Below, piece by piece: positions 9,201 through 16,841 of a DNA stretch of 64,000 nt; position 1 is the stretch's first letter, and every line of letters begins with the position of its first letter. Under the pieces are notes generated by a model. The model did not search any database and was not told where the DNA came from. It saw only the letters and a program-made list of their open reading frames with translations. A program made the position numbers and the translations under genes. The stretch is from Streptomyces lydicus (GTDB lineage Bacteria > Actinomycetota > Actinomycetes > Streptomycetales > Streptomycetaceae): positions 3,596,001 to 3,660,000 of the forward strand of contig NZ_RDTE01000003.1 in NCBI RefSeq assembly GCF_004125265.1, read 5' to 3'.

Positions 9201-9585
9201 CGAACCGGCCGACCGCCCCGGCCGCCACGCTGGGTTCCCGCTTCGCGGACGCCCGCAGCGTCGACAGCGACTCGACGCCGGTGGCGTCCAGCGGGGCGCC
9301 GGTGTTGGACGCGACGAGTACGGCGGGGGCGTCGCCGTTCGCCGCGTGCAGGGTCAGCCGCAGCCGGCCGGGGACGCCGGCCCGTGCCGCCGCATCAGCC
9401 GCGTTCTGCGCCAGCTCCACGGCGAGCCGGTCGCGGTAGCCGCCGAGCGCCAGGTCCTCCTCGGCGTTGGCATCCTCCCGGAACCGGGCCGGCGAGGTGG
9501 CCCAGGCATCCAGCACGCCACGCCGCAGCCGCCCCGTCCCGAACGGGTCTCCGGCTGCGCCTCGCACCAAGGACGTAGCGATCAC
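6241..9585 (-). CDS. Sacsin-N/Hsp90-like ATPase-domain giant protein
   Basis: A 1114-residue protein with an N-terminal GHKL (Hsp90-type) ATP-binding domain like that of sacsin. The N-box reads ELAQNAADA at about residues 50-60 and the glycine lid VGRFGVGFAA at about 125-135. The rest, about 900 residues, has no recognised catalytic domain and contains acidic stretches and a (GPD)n tract near the C-terminus. Start: GTG at 9585 preceded by AGGGAG; the product then begins VIATSLVRGAAGDPFGTG. The role is likely chaperone-like, but the function of these actinobacterial proteins is unknown to me. Confidence 0.85.
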   Translation of the reverse strand: MIATSLVRGAAGDPFGTGRLRRGVLDAWATSPARFREDANAEEDLALGGYRDRLAVELAQNAADAAARAGVPGRLRLTLHAANGDAPAVLVASNTGAPLDATGVESLSTLRASAKREPSVAAGAVGRFGVGFAAVLSVSDEPALVGRTGGVRWSLAEARAMAEEVAAHSPGLGGELRRRDGHVPLLRLPLPAEGGAPEGYDTAVVLPLRDGAAQDLAERLLDAVDAALLLTLPGLSEVVIETPEHVRELRRSQDGPYVLIEDSERGATRWRVASDGGALDPALLADRPVEERLRPSWSVTWAVPVDGEGAPAQPGTAAVVHAPTPTDEQLGLPALLIASFPLEPTRRHVAPGPLADFLVERAAAAYAALLGDWQPVSVGTLDLVPGPLGKGGLDGELRRRVLELLPRVRFLPSAGAPGGRPAEPEAPAAGEWDEDGGVDRFVLRPVDAELVEGAGAATVGVLAELFPSLLPAGLERRPELRALGVARVGLGEMVDRLAGVERSPGWWWRLYDALAGTDPDRLSGLPVPLAGTAAQGPGGGDGVRTTIGPRQVLLPLPGGGDEDAAARHRTLARLGLKVAHPDAVHPLLEKLGATPAQPRAVLTTPQVRAAVANSLDADEDAYDVFADEIEGGPGAPLGAEELAEAVLGLVRDAGLAPGDEPWLGALALPDEDGELAPAGELVYPGSAFERVIREGELAACEGELAERWGEQPLTAVGVMADFALVRATDVVLDPDEMEPREGDFAEPDDVGLLDAVDVWCEDILDALPETPVPPVVTELVAVRDLDLVDDDAWPQVLAMLSRPPLRDALTAPVRVLLPDGTTESVRPYTAWWLRGHPVLDGRRPAGLRSAGGDPLLAGLYESADAGEVDAQVLRALGVRTSVAALLDEPGGAAELLTRLADPELPVGAAQLHAIYGLLADLDPEQVTLPDELRVVRDEEVRVVDAADAVVADAPDLVPLASGLALLPVRPARAAELAELLQVRRLSEAVGAGVRSEGVRHEVPEAVRVLLGAATPEAYVEHEELLVDGPDGPDGPDGPDGPDGPDGPDGPDGAEAPAELDWRRTPDGTVHAATLEGVAAGLAWAAGQWPRRFEVAALLEDPERGEELARARWFD
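6431..6510 (-). repeat. In-frame 9-bp minisatellite encoding (DGP)n
   Basis: The hexamer CCGTCG recurs exactly every 9 bases at 6431, 6440, 6449 and so on to 6503, nine copies in all. The unit is three codons long, so copy-number change alters only the length of a Gly-Pro-Asp tract near the C-terminus of the Hsp90-like ATPase. Confidence 0.95.
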
Positions 9586-9626
9586 TGTCCGTCTCCCTAA
9601 GCGTGTGTCGGTGGCCCGACGGTATC

Positions 9627-10108
9627 GCCCCACGTTGCCGGGTGCCCCGCCGTGCCTGTTTCCCGCCTTCGGCGGGGGGTGGTGTTTGGGCGGGGGCCGC
9701 TTGCTGTTGGTGGTGGGTGCCGGTGGCGGGCCTCCGGGGTGGGTGTGTGGACTGCTTCGCTTTACGTCCACACACCCACCCCTCCGGCCCACCACCTCCC
9801 GCCCGGGACGGCGACCCCCGCCCGGTGGGAGTGAAGGTTCTAAAAACCAGAAGCTCGGCCGCGCCGTGGCATAGCCGATGCTTGGGGTCTTTGGTCTTGT
9901 CCTTCACCCCCACCGGGGTGGGGTCCCACAACCGACGGGAGGGGGCGGGGCCGGAGGGGTGGGTTGTCGGACGTAAAGCGAAGCAGTCCGACAACCCACC
10001 CCGGAGGCCCCGAACCCGCCACCCACCACAAACCCGGGACCCCACCCCACACACCCACCCCCGCCGGAGGCGAAACGCAAAGCGGCGCCGCAGAAAACAA
10101 CGTGGGGC
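9627..10108. repeat. 482-bp non-coding inverted-repeat element with two hairpins
   Basis: The segment is an imperfect inverted duplication centred near 9868. The ends are GCCCCACGTTG (9627-9637) and CAACGTGGGGC (10098-10108). Each half carries a long hairpin: arms 9728-9752/9766-9790 and 9947-9972/9986-10011. Their loops are reverse complements of each other (TGCTTCGCTTTAC and GTAAAGCGAAGCA). Outer parts (CGGCGGGGG blocks near 9670 and 10060) and inner parts (GGTGGGAGTGAAGG against CCTTCACCCCCACC) also match. I see no credible gene. It lies between two minus-strand genes. Confidence 0.9.
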
Positions 10109-10131
10109 AGAGGCCCAGCGCGCCAGCGCGC

Positions 10132-11058
10132 CTAGCTGTGGCCGAGCTCCTCGGCGGGCCCGGTCTCCTCGACCGACCCACCGTCCCGCTCCGGCCGGAG
10201 CGACAACGGCTCGACAACCGTCTCGTCAACAACCGGCGCGGCCGGCCGCGACGGTTTCGGCATCACGGCGGCCTCGGAATGCGCCCCGCACCCGTACGCG
10301 AGGGAGACGACCCGGCCGTCCGCGGGGGAGAACTCGTTGGCGCAGACGCCGAAGGCCTGGCCGAGGGAGCCGGGCAGCAGGGTGAGGAAGCCGCAGCTCA
10401 CGCAGGTGGCGGGGGCCGCCTGGGCCATGGGGGCCTTGGCGCCGAAGGCCTCTTCCCAGCGGTCGGCCGCGGTGTGCAGGCCGTAGCGGGAGAGCACCCG
10501 GGCGCGGCGCATGCCCAGTTCCTCGGCGACCGCGGCGATGCTGCCGCGGTCGGGGGCGGGCTGGATCGCGGGCGAGCCGGGGACGACGTCCGCTTCCTCG
10601 GAGTCCGCGATGTCGGCGAGGTCGGCGGCCATGCCCTCGGCGAGGGGGGAGTTCGGCGGCGGGGCGTCCTCGCCGGTGTAACCGGGCTCCAGGCGCAGGT
10701 CGTCGGCCTCGGTGGGCAGCAGGTCGCCGGGGCCCATGTCGCCGGGGCGCAGCCGCTCGCTCCACGGCACCCACTCCGGTGCGAGCAGCGCGTCGGGGCC
10801 GGGCAGCAGGACCGCCTCATCGAGCGTGACGAGCTTGGCGCGGGAGGCCCGGGCGACGGTCACGGCCCAGCGCCAGCCGCGGTAGCCGGGCTCGTTGCAG
10901 GCGAAGAGGTGGGTGACGACGCGGTCTCCGTCGGCCACCGCATCGATGTGCTCGCCGACCATGCCGGGCAGCGCGGCTTCCTCCGCCGCCTCCCGGGCAA
11001 GGTCGACCGCCGCGGCGCACAGGCGGTCAGGGGTACGGCTTCGCATCGCAGCACTCAC
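10132..11058 (-). CDS. DUF3027 domain protein
   Basis: A 308-residue cytosolic protein matching the actinobacterial DUF3027 family (N-terminal region with FACNEPGYRGWRWAVTVARA). A possible metal site follows: CVSCGF near residue 222, then further Cys residues in FGVCANEF and YGCGAHSE. The middle is acidic and low complexity. GTG 11058 starts within bases of a 12-bp palindrome (AGAATCGATTCT, 11060-11071). Function unknown. It is divergent from an MFS transporter gene. Confidence 0.85.
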   Translation of the reverse strand: MSAAMRSRTPDRLCAAAVDLAREAAEEAALPGMVGEHIDAVADGDRVVTHLFACNEPGYRGWRWAVTVARASRAKLVTLDEAVLLPGPDALLAPEWVPWSERLRPGDMGPGDLLPTEADDLRLEPGYTGEDAPPPNSPLAEGMAADLADIADSEEADVVPGSPAIQPAPDRGSIAAVAEELGMRRARVLSRYGLHTAADRWEEAFGAKAPMAQAAPATCVSCGFLTLLPGSLGQAFGVCANEFSPADGRVVSLAYGCGAHSEAAVMPKPSRPAAPVVDETVVEPLSLRPERDGGSVEETGPAEELGHS

Positions 11059-11415
11059 AAGAATCGATTCTCTCTTCTACGCCGTCTCACGAGTGCGCCA
11101 GCCGGAGCTGTCCTTGTCCTGTCCGGACGACCGGCGGTACCGGGGCGGGCGGAGCGGACCAGGGGACCGCGTCGACGTCCGCGCCCGGTCGTTTCTCGGT
11201 CGAGCGCACCTCTTGCGTCCCATTCTGCGGGATCGCGCGGAGGCACGCGGCCAAGAACGACCGCCGGTGGCGCGTTACACACGCTACCCCTTCAACGGTG
11301 TACGACCCCTCGGTGGGAGGGCAAATGTCAGCGCCGGCGACCGCGGGCCGCTGCGCCTCGCGCGCCAATGCGGAGAAAGCGCCCTCTCCTGGGCGAGTTG
11401 GGGCACTATGACCAG
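11059..11415. other. Divergent promoter region
   Basis: The 357 bases between DUF3027 and the MFS gene hold promoters for both directions. The only clear structure is the perfect 12-bp palindrome AGAATCGATTCT at 11060-11071, next to the DUF3027 start, which could be a regulator site. No further gene is evident. Confidence 0.5.
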
Positions 11416-12870
11416 GTGGCTGCCGCAAGGGCGTCGAAGGTGTCGAGGGTGTCCAGGACCTCAGGGAAGTCGTCGCAGGTGTCCCGCGCCTCGACCCGGG
11501 GCCGGTACGGGGCCGGCCGGGCCCGCCGGGCGGGCCGGGGTCTGGGGCATGCGCTGCGCAGGCCCGTCACCGGCGCGGCGCGCGGGCTGCGGCGTGCCAC
11601 GCATGCGCACGGCGCCGGCGAATCGGGTCTGGGCAAGCTGATCGAACTGCACGCGGTGAACTCCGCGGGCGACGTGTTGATCACCATCGCGCTGGCCTCG
11701 ACGGTGTTCTTCGCGGTGCCGACGGACCAGGCGCGGGGCCGGGTGGCGCTGTATCTGGCCGTGACGATGGCCCCGTTCGCCCTGCTCGCGCCGGTGGTCG
11801 GGCCGCTGCTGGACCGGGTGCCGCACGGCCGCAGGGCGGCGATGGCGGGCGCGATGCTGGCGCGGGCGCTGCTGGCGCTGACGATGTCGGGCGCGGTGGC
11901 GACCGGCGGGCTGCAGCTGTATCCGGCGGCGCTGGGGGTGCTGGTGGCGTCGAAGGCGTACGGGGTGGTCCGCAGCGCGGTGGTGCCGCGGCTGCTGCCC
12001 CCGCGGATCTCGCTGGTCAAGGCCAATTCGCGAGTGACGCTCGCGGGGCTGCTGGCGACCGGGGTGGCGGCGCCGATGGGGGCCGGGCTGCAACTGCTCG
12101 GGCCCGGCTGGCCGCTGTACGGGGCATGTGCCGTGTTCGCCGCGGGGACCGTCCTGTCGTTCTCCCTGCCGCCCAAGGTCGACTCGGCGAAGGGTGAGGT
12201 CCGGGCCCGGCTGGCGTCCCGGGAGGCGTCGGCGCGATCGGCGGGCGGCGAGCAGCGGAAGCCGGGGCTGCGTACGGTCGGGCCGTCGGTGCTGCACGGT
12301 CTGCAGGCCAATGCCGCGCTGCGGGCGCTCTCCGGTTTCCTGACGTTCTTCCTGGCCTTCATGCTGCGCGAGAATCCGCTGGGCGGGCTGGGCGCGGCGG
12401 CCTCGCTGGGGCTGGTGGTGGTGGCGGCCGGTGCCGGAAACGCGCTGGGGACGGCGGTCGGCGCCTGGCTCAAGGCCCGCGGTCCCGAGCCGATCGTCGC
12501 GGCGATGCTGGGGCTGGCGCTGTGCGCGACGGTGCTCGCCGCGGTGTTCTACCCGGTGCTGGCGGTGGTCGTGGTCCCCGCCGCGGCGGCCGTCGCGGGG
12601 CTGTGCCAGGCGCTGGCGAAGCTGTCGCTGGACGCGATGATCCAGCGCGATGTGCCGGAGGGGGTGCGCACCTCCGCGTTCGCCCGGTCCGAGACGGCGC
12701 TGCAGATGTCGTGGGTGGTGGGCGGCGCGATCGGGATTTCACTGCCGCTGATCGGCACGCTGGGGATGGCGGTGGCCGCGGGGCTGGTGGCGCTGGGCGT
12801 GGTGCTGGCCGTGCGCGGACTGCTGAGCGCGGCCCGGCGGGGCGGTGCGCCGGCCCCCCGGGTGGCCTGA
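11416..12870 (+). CDS. MFS transporter
   Basis: A hydrophobic protein of about 484 residues with a basic, low-complexity N-terminal tail (residues 1-75) before the first membrane helix. The pattern of helices and the basic loop after helix 2-3 (GPLLDRVPHGRRAAM) are those of a major-facilitator exporter. Substrate unknown. GTG 11416 is chosen because the frame upstream loses coding character; the ribosome site is weak, so the start is uncertain by tens of residues. Followed after 70 bases by the DUF2771 gene. Confidence 0.85.
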   Translation: MAAARASKVSRVSRTSGKSSQVSRASTRGRYGAGRARRAGRGLGHALRRPVTGAARGLRRATHAHGAGESGLGKLIELHAVNSAGDVLITIALASTVFFAVPTDQARGRVALYLAVTMAPFALLAPVVGPLLDRVPHGRRAAMAGAMLARALLALTMSGAVATGGLQLYPAALGVLVASKAYGVVRSAVVPRLLPPRISLVKANSRVTLAGLLATGVAAPMGAGLQLLGPGWPLYGACAVFAAGTVLSFSLPPKVDSAKGEVRARLASREASARSAGGEQRKPGLRTVGPSVLHGLQANAALRALSGFLTFFLAFMLRENPLGGLGAAASLGLVVVAAGAGNALGTAVGAWLKARGPEPIVAAMLGLALCATVLAAVFYPVLAVVVVPAAAAVAGLCQALAKLSLDAMIQRDVPEGVRTSAFARSETALQMSWVVGGAIGISLPLIGTLGMAVAAGLVALGVVLAVRGLLSAARRGGAPAPRVA

Positions 12871-12940
12871 CATCCGGCGGGCGGCGCGGCACGCCGTACC
12901 CGGGCGTGGCGTGAGCTGGGGCGCCAGATAGCCTGCCCGT

Positions 12941-13444
12941 ATGACCGCTGCGTTGATCTCCTGGGGCAAGGGCCGCCGTGCCGCTGCCGCCATCGGTGCC
13001 GTGTCCCTGGGTCTCCTCACCCTCTCCGCCTGCGAGAAGCCGACGTCTCTCGCGACCGTGACCGTCGGTTCGACGACGGTGCAGGCCGAGGCCACCCCCG
13101 GCTGCGACGGCGGGGGCAAGGTCCTCTCCAAGAAGGCCGTCGCCGCCTGCATCACCAAGAAGGGCGGCAAGACGATCACCGTCCACCCCGGTGAGAAGGT
13201 GCGCGTCGGCGTCGACCCGGAGGTCGCCAAGTCCGGCTGGATCGTCATCGGCGCCGGCCCCGTCATGCGCGCCCCCAGCAAGCAGACGTACCGCAGCTTC
13301 GACGCGGACACCCTCTTCATGCAGCAGAACCCGCAGACCGGTCAGACCTCCTACAGCAAGGACGTCACCCTCCAGGTCGCGGAGCTGGGCGGCGGCGAGG
13401 GCCCCAAGACCCTGTGGCACTTCACCCTGAAGCAGCAGGACTGA
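12941..13444 (+). CDS. DUF2771 lipoprotein
   Basis: A 167-residue exported lipoprotein. A signal helix (about residues 14-29) ends in the lipobox LSAC, so the cysteine near residue 31 should be lipidated. Two further cysteines (TPGCDGG and AACITKK) may pair. The mature part fits the actinobacterial DUF2771 family; function unknown. The next gene, mqnB, starts 27 bases downstream on the same strand, so co-transcription is plausible. Confidence 0.82.
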   Translation: MTAALISWGKGRRAAAAIGAVSLGLLTLSACEKPTSLATVTVGSTTVQAEATPGCDGGGKVLSKKAVAACITKKGGKTITVHPGEKVRVGVDPEVAKSGWIVIGAGPVMRAPSKQTYRSFDADTLFMQQNPQTGQTSYSKDVTLQVAELGGGEGPKTLWHFTLKQQD

Positions 13445-13470
13445 GACAGCTGAGACGGGAGGGCCGGCCG

Positions 13471-14241
13471 ATGCGGGTCCTGGTCGTCACGGCGGTGGCC
13501 GCCGAACGCGACGCGGTGGCCGCCGCGGCAGCACCCTGCGACGAAGCCTGCGACGAGACGGCGCTGCCGGGCGGGTACGCGCTGCGGCGTGCGGCGGATG
13601 CGCCGGTGGCGCTCGATGTGCTGGCCGCCGGTGTCGGCCCGGCCGCCGCTGCCGCCGGTACGGCCACCGCGCTGACCGCCGCCGCGCTCGCCGCAGCGCC
13701 GTACGACCTGGTCGTCTCGGCCGGTATCGGCGGCGGCTTCGCCGCGTCCGGCGCGGCCCTGGGCTCCGTGGTGGTCGCCGACGCGATCGTCGCGGCCGAT
13801 CTGGGCGCCGAGACCCCCGACGGCTTCACCCCGGTCACCGACCTCGGCTTCGGGACGGTGGCGCACCGCCCCGACCCGGCGCTGGTGGCGGCCGTCACCG
13901 CGGCGGCCGGTGCGGCATCCGGCACCGTCGTGACGATCTCCACGGTCACCGGCAGCGCGGCCCGCGCCGCCGAGCTGGCGCAGCGTCACCCCGGGGTGCT
14001 GGCCGAGGCGATGGAGGGCTTCGGGGTCGCCGAGGCGGCCGCCGCACACGGTGTGCCGGTGCTGGAGATCCGTACGGTCTCCAACGCCGTCGGCCCGCGC
14101 GACCGCGCCGCCTGGCGCATCGGCCCCGCGCTCACCGCCCTGACCGGTGCCTTCCGCACGCTTCCCGGAGCCCTGACGGCCGCCACCGCACCGGCTCCGG
14201 CGCCCGCTCCGGCGCCCGCTCCGGATTTGCACCATCCCTGA
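13471..14241 (+). CDS. mqnB: Futalosine hydrolase
   Basis: A 256-residue nucleosidase of the MTA/SAH phosphorylase fold. It cleaves (de)hypoxanthinyl futalosine in the alternative menaquinone pathway used by Streptomyces. Visible family signs are the N-terminal strand MRVLVVTAVAAERDAV, the glycine-rich VSAGIGGGF, and the EAMEGFGVA segment carrying the catalytic Glu region. The C-terminus ends in an Ala-Pro tract. ATG 13471 has GGGAGGG upstream. The stop TGA touches the AGGAGG of mqnD, 10 bases before it, so the two form an operon. Confidence 0.93.
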   Translation: MRVLVVTAVAAERDAVAAAAAPCDEACDETALPGGYALRRAADAPVALDVLAAGVGPAAAAAGTATALTAAALAAAPYDLVVSAGIGGGFAASGAALGSVVVADAIVAADLGAETPDGFTPVTDLGFGTVAHRPDPALVAAVTAAAGAASGTVVTISTVTGSAARAAELAQRHPGVLAEAMEGFGVAEAAAAHGVPVLEIRTVSNAVGPRDRAAWRIGPALTALTGAFRTLPGALTAATAPAPAPAPAPAPDLHHP

Positions 14242-14251
14242 GGAGGACCCC

Positions 14252-15103
14252 GTGACCCGGCCGCTGAACATCGCCTACTCGCCGTGCCCGAACGACACCT
14301 TCGTCTTCGACGCGCTGGCGCACGGCCGGGTACCGGACGCGCCGGAGCTGGCGGTCACCTTCGCCGATATCGACCTCACCAACGGCATGGCCGAGCGCGG
14401 TGAGTTCGATGTGCTGAAGGTGTCGTACGCGGTGCTGCCGTGGGTGCTCGACGACTATGCGCTGCTGCCCTGCGGCGGGGCGCTGGGGCGCGGCTGCGGG
14501 CCGCTGGTGCTGACCAGGGAGCAGGGGCCGGCCGCGGATCTGGCGGGCAAGACGGTCGCGGTGCCCAGTGAGCGCTCCACCGCGTATCTGCTGTTCCGGC
14601 TGTGGGCGGCGGCCGAGGTGCCGGGCGGGATCGGGGAGATCGTGGTGCTGCCGTTCCACGAGATCATGCCGGCCGTGCGCGACGGCAAGGTCGATGCCGG
14701 GCTGGTCATCCACGAGGCGCGTTTCACGTACCAGAACTACGGCCTGGTCCGCCTGGCCGACATGGGCGAGCACTGGGAGCTCACCACCGGGCTGCCGATC
14801 CCGCTCGGCGCGATCATCGCCAAGCGGTCGCTGGGCGAGGAGGCGTTGCGCGAGCTCGCGGCGGCGGTCCGCAGCTCCGTGCTGATGGCCTGGGACGACC
14901 CCGAAGCCTCCCGGCCGTACGTCCTGGAGCACGCCCAGGAGATGGACCCGAAGGTCGCCGACCAGCACATCGGGCTGTACGTCAACGAATTCACCGCCGA
15001 CCTCGGCGAGGACGGCTATGCCGCGGTGCGCGGACTGCTCACCCGCGCCGCGGCCGAGGGGCTGGTTCCGCCCCTCGGCCCCGATGCGTTGCAGTTTGTG
15101 TGA
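14252..15103 (+). CDS. mqnD: 1,4-dihydroxy-6-naphthoate synthase
   Basis: A 283-residue periplasmic-binding-protein-like enzyme that converts cyclic dehypoxanthinyl futalosine to 1,4-dihydroxy-6-naphthoate, the naphthoquinone precursor of menaquinone. The hallmark is SPCPNDTFVFDAL at residues 10-22. GTG 14252 has a perfect AGGAGG, 5 bases of spacing. It follows mqnB as a two-gene operon. The other pathway genes (mqnA, mqnC) are not in this window, as expected for Streptomyces, where they are dispersed. Confidence 0.95.
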   Translation: MTRPLNIAYSPCPNDTFVFDALAHGRVPDAPELAVTFADIDLTNGMAERGEFDVLKVSYAVLPWVLDDYALLPCGGALGRGCGPLVLTREQGPAADLAGKTVAVPSERSTAYLLFRLWAAAEVPGGIGEIVVLPFHEIMPAVRDGKVDAGLVIHEARFTYQNYGLVRLADMGEHWELTTGLPIPLGAIIAKRSLGEEALRELAAAVRSSVLMAWDDPEASRPYVLEHAQEMDPKVADQHIGLYVNEFTADLGEDGYAAVRGLLTRAAAEGLVPPLGPDALQFV

Positions 15104-15186
15104 GAGAGGCAGCAGCGCATGAGGCGCGCTGCGTGCGAGGCGTGCGCAAGTGACGGCCGGGTGCGGCCGTCCACGGGCAGGCGTGC

Positions 15187-15570
15187 TCAGACGTCCAGTT
15201 GGTCGGCGACGGCGCGCAGCATGCCGGCGATCTTCGCGCCGTGCACCTTGTCCGGGTAGCGGCCGCGCTCCAGTTGCTGGGTGACGTTCTCCAGCAGCGT
15301 CGTCAGGTCCTGGACGATCGAGGCGAGTTCATCGGGCTTGCGGCGCTGCGCCGCAGCCACCGAGGGTGCCGGGTCGAGGAGCGTCACGGTCAGCGCCTGA
15401 TCGCCGCGCTGGCCCGCGACGACGCCGAATTCGACGCGCTGGCCAGGCTTGAGTGCGGCTACGCCGTCGGGCAGCACCGACGAGTGCACGAAGACGTCAC
15501 CGCCGTCATCGCGGGAGAGAAAGCCGAAGCCCTTCTCACTGTTGAACCACTTGACCTTGCCGGTAGGCAC
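15187..15570 (-). CDS. Cold-shock protein with C-terminal extension
   Basis: A 127-residue protein. Residues 1-66 are a cold-shock domain with both RNA-binding motifs (KGFGFL and VFVHSS). Residues 70-127 form a helical extension rich in charged residues (DLTTLLENVTQQLERG) that could oligomerise. It probably acts as a nucleic-acid chaperone. GTG 15570 with GAGGA upstream gives the canonical start VPTGKVKWFN. About twice the length of a normal Csp; this long form is common in Streptomyces. Confidence 0.9.
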   Translation of the reverse strand: MPTGKVKWFNSEKGFGFLSRDDGGDVFVHSSVLPDGVAALKPGQRVEFGVVAGQRGDQALTVTLLDPAPSVAAAQRRKPDELASIVQDLTTLLENVTQQLERGRYPDKVHGAKIAGMLRAVADQLDV

Positions 15571-15811
15571 GTCTGTCCTCGTCCTCGTACTCGTTGGAAA
15601 GAAACGTTGAAATCTGGGGCCGGGTCTACTGCGGAGACTGCGGGGTGGGTGTCCCCCCGCTCGACGAGCGAAGCCGAGAGTGGGGAGGGGCTGGAAAGCA
15701 GTGCAGCGGGCCGCAGGACCCGCCATCACCCAGGCTAATGGTCCCAAGGCCGGTGACAAGACGCCGCCGGGTGGATCCTCAGTGCTTCTGGCCCCGACTT
15801 ACCCTGGTCAG

Positions 15812-16063
15812 GTGTCTGACGAAACTCCCCAGGCCGGGGATCTGCTGGTCCGAATCGGCGCGATCATGTTCCTAGTTGGCGCAGTGGCCACTCTCGCCAC
15901 GGTGACGCCGCTGTTCCTCGGGACCGAACCGCTGCCGTCCGTCTTCTACTGGCTGTGCATGCTGATGGGGCTCGGCTTCCTCATCGCAGCGGCCGGAGTG
16001 ATCCGTTCCGCCACCACTCAGCGACGTGAGGTGGCGGCGCCGTCGCCCCCGTCGGCCACATAG
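15812..16063 (+). CDS. Small two-TM membrane protein
   Basis: An 83-residue protein with two membrane helices (about 11-31 and 40-61) and a short polar tail. I do not recognise the family. GTG 15812 is the best start, since upstream sequence has no coding look, although its ribosome site is weak. The 3' end overlaps the convergent HAD gene by 46 bases. Confidence 0.6.
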   Translation: MSDETPQAGDLLVRIGAIMFLVGAVATLATVTPLFLGTEPLPSVFYWLCMLMGLGFLIAAAGVIRSATTQRREVAAPSPPSAT

Positions 16064-16686
16064 CGCTCCAGCCAGGACGGAAACTCCGTCAGGTCGGCGA
16101 GCACCACCTCGGCACCGGCGTTGCGCAGCTCCGTGGCGTCGCACGGGCCGGTGGCGACCGCGACGGACAGCGCGCCGGCGGTGTGCGCCCCCACGACGTC
16201 ACCGGTGTGATCGCCGACGTAGACCGGGGCGTGGTGGGTGCGCAGCGCCTCGGCCTTGCGCTCGGCCCACAGCGAGCCGAAGAGGGCGTCCACGCCGAGG
16301 CCGAGGTGGTCCAGGTGCAGCTTGGCGTTGGGCTCGTACTTCGCCGTCACCACGATCGCCCGGCCGCCCGCCGCGTGCACCGCGTCGATGGCCGCCCGGG
16401 CACCGGGCAGGGCGGGCGACGCGGCGATCGCGTACTCCGGGTAGAGCGCGCGGTAGAGCTCGGCGATCTCCGCCACCCGCTCCTCGGGGAACCACTGGCG
16501 GATCTCCTCCTCCAGCGGGGGCCCCAGCCGGCTCACCGCGAGGTCGGCGTCGATCACGGTGCCGGTCCTGGCCGAGAGCTCCTGATACGCGGCCTTGATG
16601 CCCGGGCGGGAGTCGATCAGCGTCATGTCGAGGTCGAAGCCGACCGTCAGGCCGACCGTCGGAGAGTGCGCAGCCATGCCTGCCAT
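16018..16686 (-). CDS. HAD-family hydrolase (phosphoglycolate phosphatase-like)
   Basis: A 222-residue haloacid-dehalogenase phosphatase. Motif I is FDLDMTLIDSRPG (nucleophile first Asp), motif II lies around VVTAK, and motif IV is VGDHTGDVVGA. The helical cap follows motif I, as in class C1 enzymes such as phosphoglycolate phosphatase. Start taken at 16686; a second ATG lies three codons in. Convergent overlap with the small membrane protein gene. Substrate not predictable. Confidence 0.88.
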   Translation of the reverse strand: MAGMAAHSPTVGLTVGFDLDMTLIDSRPGIKAAYQELSARTGTVIDADLAVSRLGPPLEEEIRQWFPEERVAEIAELYRALYPEYAIAASPALPGARAAIDAVHAAGGRAIVVTAKYEPNAKLHLDHLGLGVDALFGSLWAERKAEALRTHHAPVYVGDHTGDVVGAHTAGALSVAVATGPCDATELRNAGAEVVLADLTEFPSWLERYVADGGDGAATSRR

Positions 16687-16841
16687 TGTGCCTGCGGGCG
16701 CGTTCCGGCCGGGGCGGGGGGAGGCCCCTGACGCGTCGCGGCCGGGTGGCCCGGGGCGCTCAGGCCGGGTTGCTCAGGCCAGGTCGCTCAGGCCGGGGCG
16801 CGAGGCCCCTGGTGCTCCCGGCCCCTGGTGCTCCTGCCTCC

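Noticed and set aside
6184..9600. 1138-codon plus-strand frame opposite the Hsp90-like ATPase
   Set aside because: Antisense shadow. The minus-strand frame shows GHKL motifs, a ribosome site and proper third-position bias.
9627..10108. Insertion sequence or MITE with transposase
   Set aside because: No transposase frame and no clear target duplication can be seen; kept as an unclassified repeat element.
11406..12473. Minus-strand frames over the MFS gene
   Set aside because: No domain recognised; the plus-strand frame gives a coherent series of membrane helices.
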